The notes beneath the pieces were generated by a model. That model was not told where the DNA came from and searched no databases. It saw only the letters and a list, made by a program, of their open reading frames with translations. From Micrasema longulum (Eukaryota; Arthropoda; Insecta; Trichoptera; Brachycentridae): a stretch of 64,000 bases of DNA. The stretch covers positions 1-64,000 of the forward strand of contig JAGVSM010003773.1 of assembly GCA_022494885.1 (NCBI GenBank), given 5' to 3'. Positions 31,990-43,499 of the stretch are shown here, piece after piece (position 1 is the stretch's first letter; every line of letters begins with the position of its first letter). The position numbers and the translations under genes are program-made.

Positions 31990-32650
31990 TAAAATTGAGT
32001 AACAAATTACAACAGGGATGGAGAATACCTTAAATAAGAGAATATGAAAGTCTAGGCATTTACAAGGCTTATGACCTGTCATTGGCTGGTTTAGGTGGCC
32101 ACTTTACGCACCGTGTAACATTCACCATTTTGCCTATGTTTGAACATCCATACTTCTTCAATTCTTCAATCTGTTGATTTTAGTGAAGTTAAAGAGCTGA
32201 AACCCTTATTGTTGTGAAGAGATTCATCTGACCGTATTATTTCACATACTAGGCAAAAAAACTGAAAAATACTGAAAACAATTTTCCAATTTTTAGACTT
32301 CTTCTTGGACCAATTGGTTTCATTACATGTGAAATAATTCAGTCAAATGAATCTCTTCACAGCAATAAAGGTTTCAGCCCTTTAACTTCACTAAAATCAA
32401 CAGATGGAAGAATTGAAGAAATATGGATGTTCAAACGTAGGCAAAAATGGTGAACGTTACACAGTGTGTAAAGTGGCTTGTTAAACCAGCCAATGATAGG
32501 TCGTAAGCCCTGTAAATGCCTAGACTTCCATATTCCCTTATTTAAGGTATTTTCCATCCCTGTTGTAATTTGTTAATCTTAATGACTCCCGAGGGGGTGA
32601 AATCCAGTCTTTTGTCTACGAACATTTGAACAAACTCAAATATTGTAAAA
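31990..32650. mobile_element. foldback element, most complete copy
   Basis: Left arm 32007-32245 (ATTACAACAGGGATGGAGAA.., GGCATTTACAAGGCTTATGA, GGTGGCCACTTTACGC, CCATACTTCTTCAATTC, TTTTAGTGAAGTTAAAGAGC). Right arm 32325-32572 is its inverted copy. Spacer about 80 bp. Beyond the right arm, 32576-32650 holds the outer segment (GACTCCCGAGGGGGTGAAAT, CAAACTCAAATATTG) seen at the ends of other copies. The element encodes nothing. Its structure is that of a foldback (long-TIR) DNA transposon. Confidence 0.85.
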
Positions 32651-33069
32651 TTTATGTAAATTATTTTTATTCTATCTTTTTTTTAATTTTGCTGAAACCA
32701 TCCAACCAATGAATCCTAAAATTGTGTCCTTATTGACAAAATAATCAAATGCCAAATGGTTAACAATGTTTCTCTATTGTAAAATTTGAATACACCTAAC
32801 TTTTATCATTTAACACAATGATGTATTTTTTTAATTCTGCAAACATTCAAATTCAATTATTTCAGCTAGCTCATTTGTGAGTTGGATGGTTTCTGCATAA
32901 CATGGTCCAATTAAAAAATATATAAACATACGTGGTAATATTTTTTATTATATTAATATTCGTTTTCAAACACGTTAAACAGTTCATTATAACGCCACAA
33001 AATGTCTGTAAAAATTTTCAATTGTAAAATGGCCGTTTATCTAAGCCACAGATTTAGGGGGCTTTTCCT

Positions 33070-33345
33070 TTTGCCTTAATGACGGCATCAATTAGAGACG
33101 GCATTGATAAAATAAAATTTTCAATAGTTGTTTCAGAAAGCTCTTCATCCCACGTATTTTTTAGTGCTTTCTTCAACTATTTTGCTGTCAGGGGTTTCAA
33201 TCTTTATAATTCAACCCTAAGTATTGCTCACATTTTTTATTGGGTGTTAATCAAGGATATAACCAGGCCACAGTTATATTTTATGGTAAAATTTTATATC
33301 TTAAACAGCACGATGCGGCGCGGCGTTTTGTCAGAGAATAGAGAA
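33070..33345 (-). pseudogene. Tc1-like transposase, C-terminal third
   Basis: - strand, with stops and shifts: QNAAPHRAV (from the QDNAP.H.A motif carrying the second catalytic D), then WPGYILD.HPIKNV (standing for WPGYSPDLNPIENVW), then KALKNTWDEELSETTIENFI and LSMPSLIDAVIKAKGKAP. The distance from DNAP to the DLNPIE motif and the SMP..AVIKAKG end are diagnostic of Tc1-type transposases. The N-terminal HTH region is not found. Flanking 32870-33060 is probably its 3' part. Confidence 0.75.
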
Positions 33346-33349
33346 ATAT

Positions 33350-34560
33350 TAAAATAGAAATAAAAATATAAATTGTGGTTATACAAGTCAAAGTGACAAT
33401 TTGTAAAAAAGTAAAATTGAGATTATTGACTTTTTGACATCGTATTAGCATAATGCATGACTGGCAAAAATGCCAAGTCAATCCAACACACCAAAAAAAA
33501 TAGTTTTTGAAATATGTGACCATTTGATAGAAGCTCACAGATTTTTGACAAGTAAAACTGACCAACACACATCGTCACTTTTATTAGTAAATTTAAGATC
33601 CAAATAATTGACCAAGGTACATTTTACATGTAGGTAGATGTCACCAGTCTAAGAGTTAGAAGTTAGTAAGTTAGTATAGGTACGTTTTGTATTTGACAGT
33701 TATGTTTTTTTTTAAAGTTCATTTCTAAAATTTATTCTTTAGATTATTACGTAACACTTCTTAATTATTTGTTCTTTTAAATTTGTTTTGTATTTCTGTG
33801 TATATTTACCCTTTATAAATTTTAAATAATCCAAAAAACATAATTTAAAGTTATAAAATAAAATAAACTAAAATACTACGGATCGAGGGATCAATGAAGA
33901 AACAAAAATGCTTATCTGCAAAATTTCATGACAAATTTTACAGGCAAAATTGACTAAGGTTTTCAATTTTTTTATTTATTTAAAAATGATAATGTTTTAT
34001 AAATACGTTTATACTTTACATTAAAGTTGAAAGTACCGTACATGTCATTTACAATTATCAACCACCTACTTGAAAAATCTGATCTTTGAGAAGCAATTGA
34101 ACTCTAAAAAAACACTAAAATGGCTCCCCTGAACATTATTGATTTTGTCACTTGGTCAATTTCTCTTGTATGCCCACGAAATATAACATTTTTAAAGTAG
34201 TGAAGGTGCATAAAATACTGTCCAGTAAAAAAAATGCAGTTCAACAACTTTTTATTTTTCATATTAGAACACTGACGTATCTTCCAATATTTTTGAGCAA
34301 AATATACCACAAACTTTCGTGTTCTTAGAAATTTATTTAGTAAAATATCAAGAAAAACACTGCACTATGATGCTTTAGTGTTTTTCTTATGTTTTTACAG
34401 ACAAATAAGTAAATACTACAAAAAATACTGGGAATTTTAATGTCAATATACATGAAATTAATAATTTCACTTTTTTTTACTATTTTAAAGTAATGGGGAT
34501 CAATGAAATACTGTCCAGTAAAAAAATATTTTGCTAATTATAAGTAGCAAAAAAAAATAC
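33350..34560. other. no gene; possible transposon remnants
   Basis: AT-rich. AAATACTGTCCAGTAAAAAA occurs twice (34213 and 34507), so a small repeat is present. Nothing else is recognised. Confidence 0.35.
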
Positions 34561-34569
34561 TTTTAAATT

Positions 34570-34800
34570 TGCTATTTAGAATTCCCGCAAAAACGGTGAT
34601 TTCATTGGCCACAACAACCAAGGCCAAACACGTCGAATTTTTCTAGCAACGTATTTTTATTCCATTTCTTTTTTACATTTTTTTAATATGAAAACATTTC
34701 TCCACAATATCCATATTGATTTAGAAATTACAGTAAATAATTATTTTTAATTCATTTCATATATTTTTATCGGTATTCATAGTATGTGATATTTCTCTAT
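34570..34800 (+). repeat. dispersed repeat W, copy 1
   Basis: Matches the reverse complement of 60850-61140 in order: GAATTCCCGCAAAAACGGTG, ..CATTGGC.., TGAAAACATTTCTCCACAAT, ATCCATATT, TTTTTATCGGTATTCATAGT then ATGTGAT. Confidence 0.65.
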
Positions 34801-34874
34801 TAAAATTAAAAAGAGTGAGAAGTTGCTTGAAATTTGAATGTGGGTTAGAAATTTGGGATACACATTCACCTGAG

Positions 34875-35095
34875 GGATCGCATTTCAGCAGCATTTAACC
34901 TACTTTCATCATTATTTTTCCAATTCTATACTTCGCTCCCATACATTAAACTTGGCACCAGAACTCTATTGTGAAATGCTAGTTTTGCCTCCTGCGATAA
35001 ACATTTGTTTGCCAAAGTAGATTCCAGTGCACCGTTCACCCTGTTCCCGGCACTCACCCTCCTTTCTACATCTTTAATTCGTTTGATTCTCATTT
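34875..35095 (-). pseudogene. RTE-type LINE fragment, RT thumb region
   Basis: - strand reading RIKRIKDVERRVSAGNRVNG, ALESTLANKCLSQEAKLAFH, NRVLVPSLMYGSEV, one stop, NWKNNDESRLNAAEMR. It is the same family as 27575-28075 and extends about 50 codons further 5'. The frame is otherwise open. Confidence 0.8.
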
Positions 35096-35336
35096 AGAAA
35101 TAGAATCGGTAAAGCAAATTTCTCCTGGCAACTTAAAAAAAAATATGCAGTAAGGTATTAAATATTCGCAAGTTAAGTGAAAACGTTCGTATTTCTATAG
35201 TCGGGTACCTGTTTAAAACAGGGGTTTCTAAACAACGACTTGCGGGCCACACTGGACCGCTTGCACTTTATATACGGCTCCTCAAGCGCACCTTGCAACA
35301 CACAATGCTTTTATTAATACTTCTTGTACTAACTAT

Positions 35337-35930
35337 AAATTTATTAACAATATATTGAGTTTGTCCAAATTTTTGTGAAAGATTTTTTTGAAAAAGGACT
35401 GGATTCAACTCCCTGGGGAGCTGTTTATATTAACATCAACAGATGAAAGAATTGAAGGAATATAGATGTTCAAATATGGGCAGAATGGTGAATGTTACAC
35501 AGTGTGTAAAGTGGCCACTTAAACCAGCCATTGACAGGTCATAAGCTCTGTAGATGCCTAGACTTTTCCAGTTGAATCCAGTCCTTGTCTACAAGAATTT
35601 GGAAAAACTCAAAATATTGTTGATAAATCCACCTGGTCCATGAAGAAGTATAGAAATTGAAAAAATAACATTTTCAGGCGTTGCCTAGTATGTAGGTGAA
35701 ATAATTCAAATATATGAATTTCACCCGCATAAATAAAGGTTTCAGCTCTTTAACTTCACAAACATCAACAGATTAAAGAATTGAAGGAATATAGATGTTT
35801 AAATATGGGCAGAATGGTGAATGTTGCACAGTGTGTAAAGTGGCCACTTAAACCAGCCATTGACAGGTCATAAGCCCTGTAGACGCCTAGACTTCTATAT
35901 TATCTTCTCTCAAATGTTACCGTACCCCAA
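35337..35930. mobile_element. foldback elements, compound
   Basis: Two right arms (35437-35560 and 35765-35925) lie in the same direction, joined by outer segments in inverted orientation: ATTGAGTTTGTCCAAATTTT..GGACTGGATTCAAC at 35355-35412, and its complement at 35577-35628. The segment 35640-35760 (CTGGTCCATGAAGAAGTATA.., GTTTCAGCTCTTTAACTTC) is the family's inner part. It probably reflects two insertions or an internal rearrangement. Confidence 0.75.
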
Positions 35931-35939
35931 AAAAAATTC

Positions 35940-36120
35940 TGTATACCACTCCGGAAGGCAGAGGCAGACCAAAATTAAGATGGTTGAATAATGTGGAAAG
36001 AGACATAAGAGCGATTGGCCTGACGAACTGGAGAAAAGCCGTAGGGTGCAGGGACGAATGGAGACAAATTCTGGAGGAAGCCAGGGCCCACAACGGGCTG
36101 TAGCGCCACTGATGATGAAT
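35940..36120 (+). pseudogene. RTE-like LINE 3' end, + strand
   Basis: The frame reads TPEGRGRPKLRWLNNVERDI, RAIGLTNWRKAVGCRDEWRQ, ILEEARAHNGL, stop, then the tail ACTGATGATGAATAATGAAT. G.GRP.LRW.D(D)V..D and ..W..A..R..WR.I..EA..H.GL are standard for the last 45 residues of such LINEs. Confidence 0.75.
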
Positions 36121-37009
36121 AATGAATTCTGTGAATGTTTCCTAGATGTTGAAGAGTAATGTGCAGTTGTTTATTTTGTACTGCTACATTCTTCTTCCTT
36201 TAGAAGTGGGATTCGAGAAGTATGGCCGCGGTCTTAATGAGGAAGTTTAGTGTCAATAGACCCTTAAATTTTATTACCTTCAGTCCGGTATGAAGGTAAT
36301 AAAAACCTAAATAAGATTTTGTTAGAAATTGAATATTACAACCAGAATTATCTTTTCTTTTTTAAAAAGGGATAGTAAAATTCTTTAAAAAGGTTTCAAC
36401 TAAAATATTTCAAAAACTATTTTTTTTAAGTATTACCGAAGGCATAGTTTCACGTAGTAATGAAAGAAAATGTCACAAAATTTATCTGGTTTAAAATGTT
36501 TGTATTTCTTTTCGAAAAAAAAAAAATTAAGATTTTGTTTCCGTTATTTTAATGTGCAATTTATTATCTTTAAATTGTTTTTAAAATTTTATTGCAATAC
36601 TTAGTTTTAATTTGAAAATCGAGATAACAAAGTTTAGTCTAAATGTTAAATGGCGTAATCTACCCGTCGAAAAGTAATTATATTTTAAATATATAAAACT
36701 TTACGGGATAATTTTTAATAGAAACACCTTTAAAAATATTTTTTTTATTGCGCAATTTTTAAGAAACATTCGTTTTAAATGGCAAAATCGCAGGATTTCC
36801 TCATTTTTCGTGCGTTTTACCTGACAGCAGTCATAAGCGGCACAGCGTTATTTTTGTTTTTTTTTAATACTATTTCGTATTTTAAAGGATTTCTAAATTA
36901 AAATCATCTCTACACATTATTGAGACTAAATATGCTGTTTCGTATAAAAATACATAAATGCTGCCTACTTCAGACTAGTATTCATAATAGATTTACACGT
37001 ATGTTCAAT
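36121..37009. other. no recognisable feature
   Basis: AT-rich, no frame and no shared repeat recognised. Confidence 0.4.
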
Positions 37010-37330
37010 TTTCTAATTATAAATGGTATATTGCCTAATTTATTTTTGTTCTTCAATTTTTAATTTTTAACGATATATTTTCAAATTTATATTTATGCAT
37101 AAATTTTTATTATTATCGGGTTGTGTTCCAATTTATATTTTTGTTTAATTTCTTTATTACTAATACTTTATTTTATAATGTGTATTTATGCTTCAATTTT
37201 TATTACTATCGGTATGTTTTCTAATTTATAATAAATATTTCTCATTTCTTAACTATTTATGGCATATTTTCTAATTTATGTTTATGATTCAATTTTTATT
37301 ATTATTACCTGCATGTTTTCTAATTTTTAT
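37010..37330. repeat. imperfect AT-rich tandem repeats
   Basis: Four or five diverged units of about 60-70 bp, each with a TTTTCTAATTTATATTTATG-like phrase and CAATTTTTATTATTATCGG. Low complexity, no coding. 37340-37560 looks like another LINE tail (ATAAACGCCGATTTTCGGCA at 37522-37541), and 37561-37980 shows nothing. Confidence 0.5.
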
Positions 37331-37982
37331 TAATATTGTATTTTTCTAATGTTATTATTATTCTTTGAATTTATTAAGCATAATTTAATGAAATAAAAAA
37401 AACGCATGTAAAAAAAATCCTTCCTAAACACAGGAATTTCCTAGCTAGTCGGGACCTGAAACAAAGAAACTCTGTACATTTTAAAAATGTGAAATACATA
37501 AATAAATTATCGACTATAATAAACGCCGATTTTCGGCATTGAACTGAACTGAAAGTGCACTCGCATACAAAAAATTAAAAATCCTTACGTTATACACAGT
37601 AGAATTTTAATCTACCCCCACGACGAGATTCAGAATAGCAGGGACGAAAAAATACAATTTCGACATTCATCCGTTTAATACGAAAGAAAAGGTGCTATCT
37701 TAAACTCTTTGTCTGTCTGGGCACTGGACACATGATAAAATGTGATCAAATATTTCAAAATTTATATCAAAATGTTTGAAGACCCCTGGTTAGTGAGATT
37801 CATTTTCTATTAAAAGATTTTTCTATGGAAATCGCAGTTTATCTGATCGGTAAATGAGTCACGAATTGGAAAAATAGGGCGGGAAATGGATTGTAACGGG
37901 GTGTCGACTGAGGTTTTTGGAGTAGAAATAATGATATTAATACTGGCATGGCGGTACGTGGCCGATTTACATATTATGGAGG

Positions 37983-38735
37983 ATGCTTAACTCAGATCTA
38001 GTAATGAAAAGAATATCAATTATGCGGAATAACGAATATTTAACATTACCGAATACTTTCCAATTGTTCCAAGAAACCAAACATTTAGATCTAAGACCAA
38101 TATATTGTTTTCAATGTTTAAAATATATATTTAAGAAACAAAATTTATTTACAAGTAATTCAAATAGATCAATTCAAAGAAAGAATCGTGCGCTAGAAAT
38201 ACCACATTGTAAAACGATGCTCGCACAGAGACATGCATATTTTATAGGCTCAAAAATTTTTAATTATTTTTTTACGGATAATATTTCTTTGATTCCAAAC
38301 TTTCAAAATTTTCCTTCTTTTAAAAAACATGCACTATCCTGGATTCAAACTAAAGATATGAACTCTTTTTTTCTATGATTTATTTCGTTGCCCTTTAATA
38401 ATAATGATTATTTTTGTGTTTTTTTTTAATACTTTTTATTTCCTTTTTTAATTACTATAAAAAAAATACCATATTATCTTTTACAAAAAAGTTTATTTTT
38501 TCTTTCTTATGTTACAGAAAAATATTAAAACTGTCCATTATTTATTATAAAATTCATTAACATTTTCTTGTATACCCACGAACAGGCCATGCCTTTGTGG
38601 GATTTTTGTTTACTATTTTTACTATTAATATGTATTTCATTGCTATGTAATTATGCTTTACTATTAAATAATCTGTTTTATCTTTTATGTTTATTGTAAA
38701 AAAAAAACTAAAAAAAAATTTTTTTTTTTTTTTTT
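37983..38735 (+). pseudogene. LINE family E, C-terminus and 3'UTR
   Basis: A 131-codon frame whose last half is typical of a LINE end: DLRPIYCFQCLKYIFKKQNL.., HCKTMLAQRHAYFIGSKIFN, PNFQNFPSFKKHALSWIQTK. The 3'UTR contains CCCACGAACAGGCCATGCCT and ends in an A-run then T-run near 38735. The 3'UTR recurs at 50335-50855 (+) and 53375-53600 (-). The start codon at 37983 is arbitrary, because the element is truncated. Confidence 0.7.
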
Positions 38736-38839
38736 AAATACTTGATATAACCGAAAGTTTTGTTGACCGTTAACCCTGCATAGTCGTGTAATACGTAATA
38801 CGAGTGGTGGCGTGGGGTACATAATATCATAGAATTATA

Positions 38840-39915
38840 ATAGTTCATAAACCGCGTACGCACATCAAACTGAAGCCGACAAAACTACTCATAAATGAGT
38901 AGTATTACGTGTTAGCCATTAGTTACTATGTAGACGTCGCTTAGTACGCAACTATCGATTTAAATTCAATTACGCTGAGTTGCGTCGTTTTTAAGAGTCG
39001 AAATACTGCTGGGACTTAAAGGGACTAGGGTGGAATCACATTTCATTTGTATGTAGCAAATTCACAAACGTTATTTAAGAATTCGATTATTTTACCGCCT
39101 GTCAGATTGTTAAATAAAACAAGATAAATATTTTGTTAGTACTACCGGGGTAGTCGATTTTTCCACAGTTTTTAAGTTATTTTACATGACTATTTAATGC
39201 TAATTGTAATTGATTGTATAAATGGCATCTATCTTAAATTAAATTTTATTAAAATTAATTTTATTTAAATTCTAATATGCTTTAATAACATATAATGAAA
39301 ATTAAATTTTAGTCTATATACAATTTTTAATATTTCTTTTGTGACTATTGGTGTTCACATATAATTGGTGAAAGATGTTTAGTGTTATTATTTTTTATTT
39401 TATAAATTGCATTTATATTGTGATATCTTTTACTGTTTGTGAACTGAAAAATAAATAAATAAATAATTTATTACAACAGAGATGAAGAACATTTGAGAGA
39501 AGGTAAAATAGAAGTCTAGGCATCTACGGGGCTTATGACCTGTTATTGGCTGGTTAAGTGGCCACTTTCCACACTGTGTAACATTCACCATTCTGCCCCT
39601 ATTTTAACATATATTTTCCTCCAATTCATTTATCTGTTGATGTTTGTGAAGTAAAAGAGCTGAAACCTTTATTTCCTTTCCAGTCATTGTCTACAAAAAT
39701 TTGGACAAACTCAAAATATTGTTGACTATATATAAAAGTACATATTTTAATAGTCCAGTAAGTAAAATATTTTTTGTCACATAAAATAAGACAAAGTTAT
39801 CTTATATTTATGTTATGATAATATATTGTTCGCGGCCTGGTAACATTGCGCGGCCACTTTGCGAGTGGATGTCAGACTTTTTGACACAGTGCGATGTATG
39901 TAAACTTTCTTGCCA
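38840..39915 (+). mobile_element. THAP-exon repeat, copy 4, with nested insertions
   Basis: Left end AGTTCATAAACCGCGTACGC (38850), exon relic at 38968-39050 (start codon lost), and ATATTTTGTTAGTACTAC. Family sequence resumes at about 39750 (AATAGTCCAGTAAGTAAAAT) and reaches the right end GCGATGTATGTAAAC near 39905. In between are a LINE-like tail (39180-39465) and a foldback arm (39470-39735). Confidence 0.65.
39470..39735 (-). mobile_element. foldback-family left arm nested in a THAP repeat
   Basis: ATTACAACAGAGATGAAGAA, AGTCTAGGCATCTACGGGGC, GTGGCCACTTTCCACACTGT, CATCTGTTGATGTTTGTGA.., then the outer segment CAGTCATTGTCTACAAAAAT with ACTCAAAATATTGTTGA. Confidence 0.75.
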
Positions 39916-40226
39916 AGCCAAGTCTTCTGGTATATTTTAATTCTATGCATAATATGTCCCTCAATTTGATTTCGAAATATTAAAATGAAACAATTGTGTA
40001 TTAGTATGAAAACACCCTTTTAAATAAATAAATTTATGTTTTTTTTTTTTTTTATTATTTTTTATTTACATACAATATTTACATTTTATTTTTTTATTAC
40101 ATGACTCATTTAACCAGTTTACATGGCTTTGTCGGTGAAGATCCTTTACATTAAAATATATAATTTCACTATTTGTATAATAATAATTGCTACTAAATTA
40201 ACTGTAAGGAGCGAGAAAATATATAT

Positions 40227-40410
40227 GGCAGCTTCTGTGGTGTAGTGGTCAAGACACTTGACTCACACACGGAAGGTTCTGGGTTCGATTCCCAGTGAGA
40301 ACACTAAAAAAAAATAATGATTTTTCTCAAGCCTGGGTTCTGTGATGTAATTCACCAATGTAATTGGGCCTCCGGGCTTGTTGTAGTGCAAATATATTTA
40401 TATATTTATT
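40227..40410 (+). mobile_element. tRNA-derived SINE (family 1), copy 1
   Basis: The head has pol III box A (TGGTGTAGTGGTC) and box B (GGGTTCGATTCCC) with tRNA-like spacing. The body TTTTTCTCAAGCCTGGGTTC, TGATGTAATTCACCA.TGTAA, TTGGGCCTCCGGGCTTGTTG is also present at 52568-52755, so this is a family and not a tRNA gene. Confidence 0.85.
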
Positions 40411-40631
40411 TTATTTAACAATTTTTTTTTTAAAAAATCAAAAATCAAGTACACGATATTGCAGTTTTATGAGATAAAAAAAAAATAAGAAATACAAAAC
40501 AGAAATACCAAAATTAAAATGAAATGTGTACATGATAGGCATAAAGCCTTTTTTAAAACATTATTTCTCTATGTATGCATACATACCTATATATCCATAT
40601 ATGTATCCATGTCAACTTTTCATGTTTTCTA

Positions 40632-40702
40632 TGTCGGGAATCGAACCCGAGACCTCTTGCGTGGTGGGCAAATGTGCTGACCACTACACCACGAGGCCGA
40701 CT
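40632..40702 (-). mobile_element. tRNA-like SINE head (family 2), minus strand
   Basis: The - strand reads CCTCGTGGTGTAGTGGTCAG (box A) ..AAGAGGTCTCGGGTTCGATT (box B), preserving the anticodon arm better than the other family-2 copies (43759, 49033, 49823). The usual family body is not seen next to it. It could be the parental type of tRNA, but the 3' end lacks a good acceptor pair. Confidence 0.6.
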
Positions 40703-40851
40703 ATCGATTGTATATCTAACGTAATCTTAAAAATCCTCTAAATAAGGTTCTCCGTTGTCCGGTTCACTAAGCCATTATTCAATTTGAGCTTCTTGTCATT
40801 ATTTTATTTATTTATTTTGAATCTTGAAGTAGTAATAATAACAATGTACAT

Positions 40852-41316
40852 CACCATCATCATCATCAGCCGTCTCTTGTCCAATGTGGAACATAGGCCT
40901 CCCCCTTTAGTCTCCATATTTCCCTATCCTGAGCCAACCGCATCCAACCACTTCCTGCAACTCGTCTTATGTCATCAGACCACCTTGTCTGAGGCTTGCC
41001 GACACTTCTTCTACCCGTTCTGGGTCGCCATTCCAGGACTTTTTTGGTCCATCTAGAGTCTGTGATTCTGGCTATATGACCAGCCCAGCTCCATTTCTGG
41101 TTGGCAGCCCTATGGACCACATCGGCGATCTTTGTTCTCGCTCTAATCCACGTATTGGTTTTTCTGTCTCTCAACGAAATACCCAGCATTCTCCTTTCCA
41201 TGGCTCTCTGTGTCACTGATAATTTGTGTAATTTTTTTTTCGTGAACACAAAAGTTTCACAGCCATATGTCAGTACAGGGAGAACACAAGCATCAAAAAG
41301 TTTCTTCTTTAAGTAA
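40852..41316 (-). pseudogene. RTE-type LINE, C-terminal 150 codons, intact frame
   Basis: - strand, open from about 41316: LPVLTYGCETF.., LHKLSVTQRAMERRMLGISL, RDR.TNTWIR.RT, KWSWAGHIARITDSRW, GRRSVGKPQTRWSDDIRRVA, DREIWRLKGEAYV..W. It ends at 40866 in TGA, which is itself the first unit of a (TGA)n tail (40852-40868). Terminal codons and microsatellite tail are both RTE traits. It belongs to a different subfamily from 27575. RT catalytic core absent. Confidence 0.85.
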
Positions 41317-42588
41317 TGTACATATATTTCATTTATAAGTTGATTGATACATATTTATTAACCTTAAGTTTAAATTTTGATTATTTTTTCATTAATGTTT
41401 TTTTCATATCTTAATATTATTTTACTGCCTTGTATAAAATAGAATTTTGCGATTTCGCCTATTTTCTAAGTAGGAATCTGATGTTTACCTTTTTTCTGAT
41501 ATTGTGATCATGTTCATCATGTTGGCTTCGATTTTTTTTTCAAAATTCTGTGGTTGTATTTAAGACTTAATAGTACTATACAGAAATATCACCGTTTTGT
41601 AAAGTATTATTTGCTTATACTGACGTCATAAGACAGAATGACGTTTCATAAAACAAAAAACGGAGAAAATAAATATTTTGTAACTCGGAGATTAGAAAAT
41701 TCGCTGTGTAAAAAATACTACAAAAATTCAGTATATTATTTGCCACAGTATATATTATAGTTTTCCCTAACGGAATATATATACATATATTCATTTTAAT
41801 AAATTTTACGTTATATATTTAAAAATTAACATTTTCGTCTTCTTTTTAGTAAAAAAAATACAAGAAAATATATTATACTGCAATAAAAAGACGTTCCTAG
41901 CTAGAAACGCCCGTTTTATTTAGTAATTAAGTAACTTTTTTTTAATTTAGTATTGATATGCCAATTGATTCTACTCAACAAAATAAAATAGATGTTGCTA
42001 GCCATTTACTGTTTTTCAAACTAGTAACGCCGACCTAATAATCAATTAACTTTTAAATTACCAGCAGATCTTAAATTTAATTGAAAACGAGTAGGTACAT
42101 TCATTTACGATGTTTTTAAAAACGGAATAGAAGAAAAAATAAGTATTTTAATGAGTCTTTAATAATTATATAAGTCAGAACAGCCTTTTATTTTTAGTAA
42201 TCTACGAGGCTTTTTGCAGTTTAGTCTCATTTATTAGTGAAAATAATAGGGTTGTGGTTATTTTAGGAAGATAGATGTATTTTTAGTGGATACGTATTTT
42301 TTTCCTGATTCCGAATATGTATTTAACTCATTTTCGAAAAAAAATGTTAGATGCGTCCTTCTTTCTTACGACGACAGTATATGTTAGTACTTTTAATGAA
42401 TTTAACTTCAAATAGATCATCTTTTTTTAATAATTCTTGAGTCTTTTTTTGTAATATGGTTAGTTTGTTTAAATTTTCTTGGTTTGATACAAACAACATG
42501 CTGTTCTTTAATCCATAGTTTATTTACTTACTGTGAATTTTATTTATTTATTGAATATATTACATAAATTACAGTTTTTGTTACATCA
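41317..42588. other. no recognisable feature
   Basis: 1.27 kb of AT-rich DNA without a recognisable frame, repeat partner or RNA. Confidence 0.4.
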
Positions 42589-42590
42589 TA

Positions 42591-42948
42591 CAGGGTGTTC
42601 TTTAAACCCTGTCACATCCGAAACCACGATGATAAGTATGAGCAAGAAGACACATTGGCACATTAAAATATTTTTTTAGAACGAATATTTTTTTAAAAAA
42701 TAAAACACCAAAAAAAGCAAATGGTTGCTTACTTCTGCAGGGTGAAACGAGGAAGGGAGAGGGGGGAATCTGACACTGCGCTGCGCTCCCCTCACTTCTC
42801 CCCTGCAGAAGTAAGCAACCATTTGTTTTTTTGAACATTTTTTTTTTTTTTTTCTTTGTTCTAAATATTTTTTTAAATATGCTAATATGTCTTCTTGTAC
42901 ATACTGATTATCGTGGTTTCGGATGTGACAGGGTTTAAAGAACACCTG
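42591..42948. mobile_element. 358-bp Tc1/mariner-type MITE, complete
   Basis: TA target duplication on both sides (42589-42590 and 42949-42950). Termini are CAGGGTGTTCTTTAAACCCT then GTCACATCCGAAACCACGAT, mirrored at 42905-42948. Inside is a second palindrome, AAATGGTTGCTTACTTCTGC (42718 on) against its complement at 42801-42824, around a GC-rich core. Not coding. Confidence 0.85.
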
Positions 42949-43136
42949 TATATAAGTTTAAGTTTTTTTTTTTGCTGTTAATTTTGTTACTTTAATGCTG
43001 TTGCTATCCCTTTTATGTCTACATTAATGATAAAATGTAAATGGTATAATATATAACCATAATATAAAGTATAATAAAATAAAATAAAATAACTTTGTTT
43101 TTATGTACCACTTATATTTTTATAATTTGACAACCA

Positions 43137-43167
43137 ACTAGTTTCGGCAATACTTTGCCTTCTTCAG
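43137..43167 (-). ncRNA. hammerhead-like ribozyme motif, best conserved
   Basis: - strand order: CTGAAGA (43161-43167), one A, stem GGCAA-AGTA-TTGCC, GAAA, CTAGT then T. Both invariant cores fit CUGANGA..GAAA, stem II is perfect, and ACTAGT is palindromic as needed for a dimeric short stem III. The extra A between the first core and stem II departs from the textbook fold. Upstream and downstream flanks allow about five pairs (two wobble) for stem I. Confidence 0.55.
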
Positions 43168-43445
43168 GACTAATTACAAACTAACATTACATATATAAAT
43201 TTTTCACAGTGAGGGTAGAGTGGGCGTGGCTACGAGAATAGAGAAGAGAGGGGGTTTGTGTGTGGATTTAGGGAGAGGGAAAATATTTAAAATAGGACTA
43301 TTACTAAGATTTATTTGATTATTTATAATATGTATATATATTTTTTATTTACAGCCTTTCTAATATCTAATATTTCAAAATAATCCAGTGCATATCCTTT
43401 TTTGTTTGTATATAAAATTTCGATATCACCTTCAAAGTTGACAAA
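43137..43445 (-). pseudogene. Penelope-like element 3' end
   Basis: - strand: the protein tail FEGDIEILYTNKKGYALDYF with EILDIRKAVN (about 43440-43345) corresponds to LKVLHVENKTLKLFNLEIL..KKAI in the copy at 25384. It is followed by a C-rich leader (43285-43205) and the hammerhead-like motif at 43137-43167. The GIY-YIG core is absent. Confidence 0.7.
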
Positions 43446-43499
43446 AAATATATATAATATAAAGTCAACATCATTATTTCCATTTCGCAACTAATGTTA

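Noticed and set aside
32357..32557. Minus-strand frame in the foldback
   Set aside because: Lies in an inverted arm of a non-coding element. The same sequence is broken in other copies.
37010..37330. CRISPR-like or satellite array
   Set aside because: Units are diverged, AT-rich and contiguous without spacers, and the genome is eukaryotic.
40227..40310. Genuine tRNA gene
   Set aside because: Boxes A and B are good, but a conserved non-tRNA body follows and a second copy exists at 52568, so it is a SINE.
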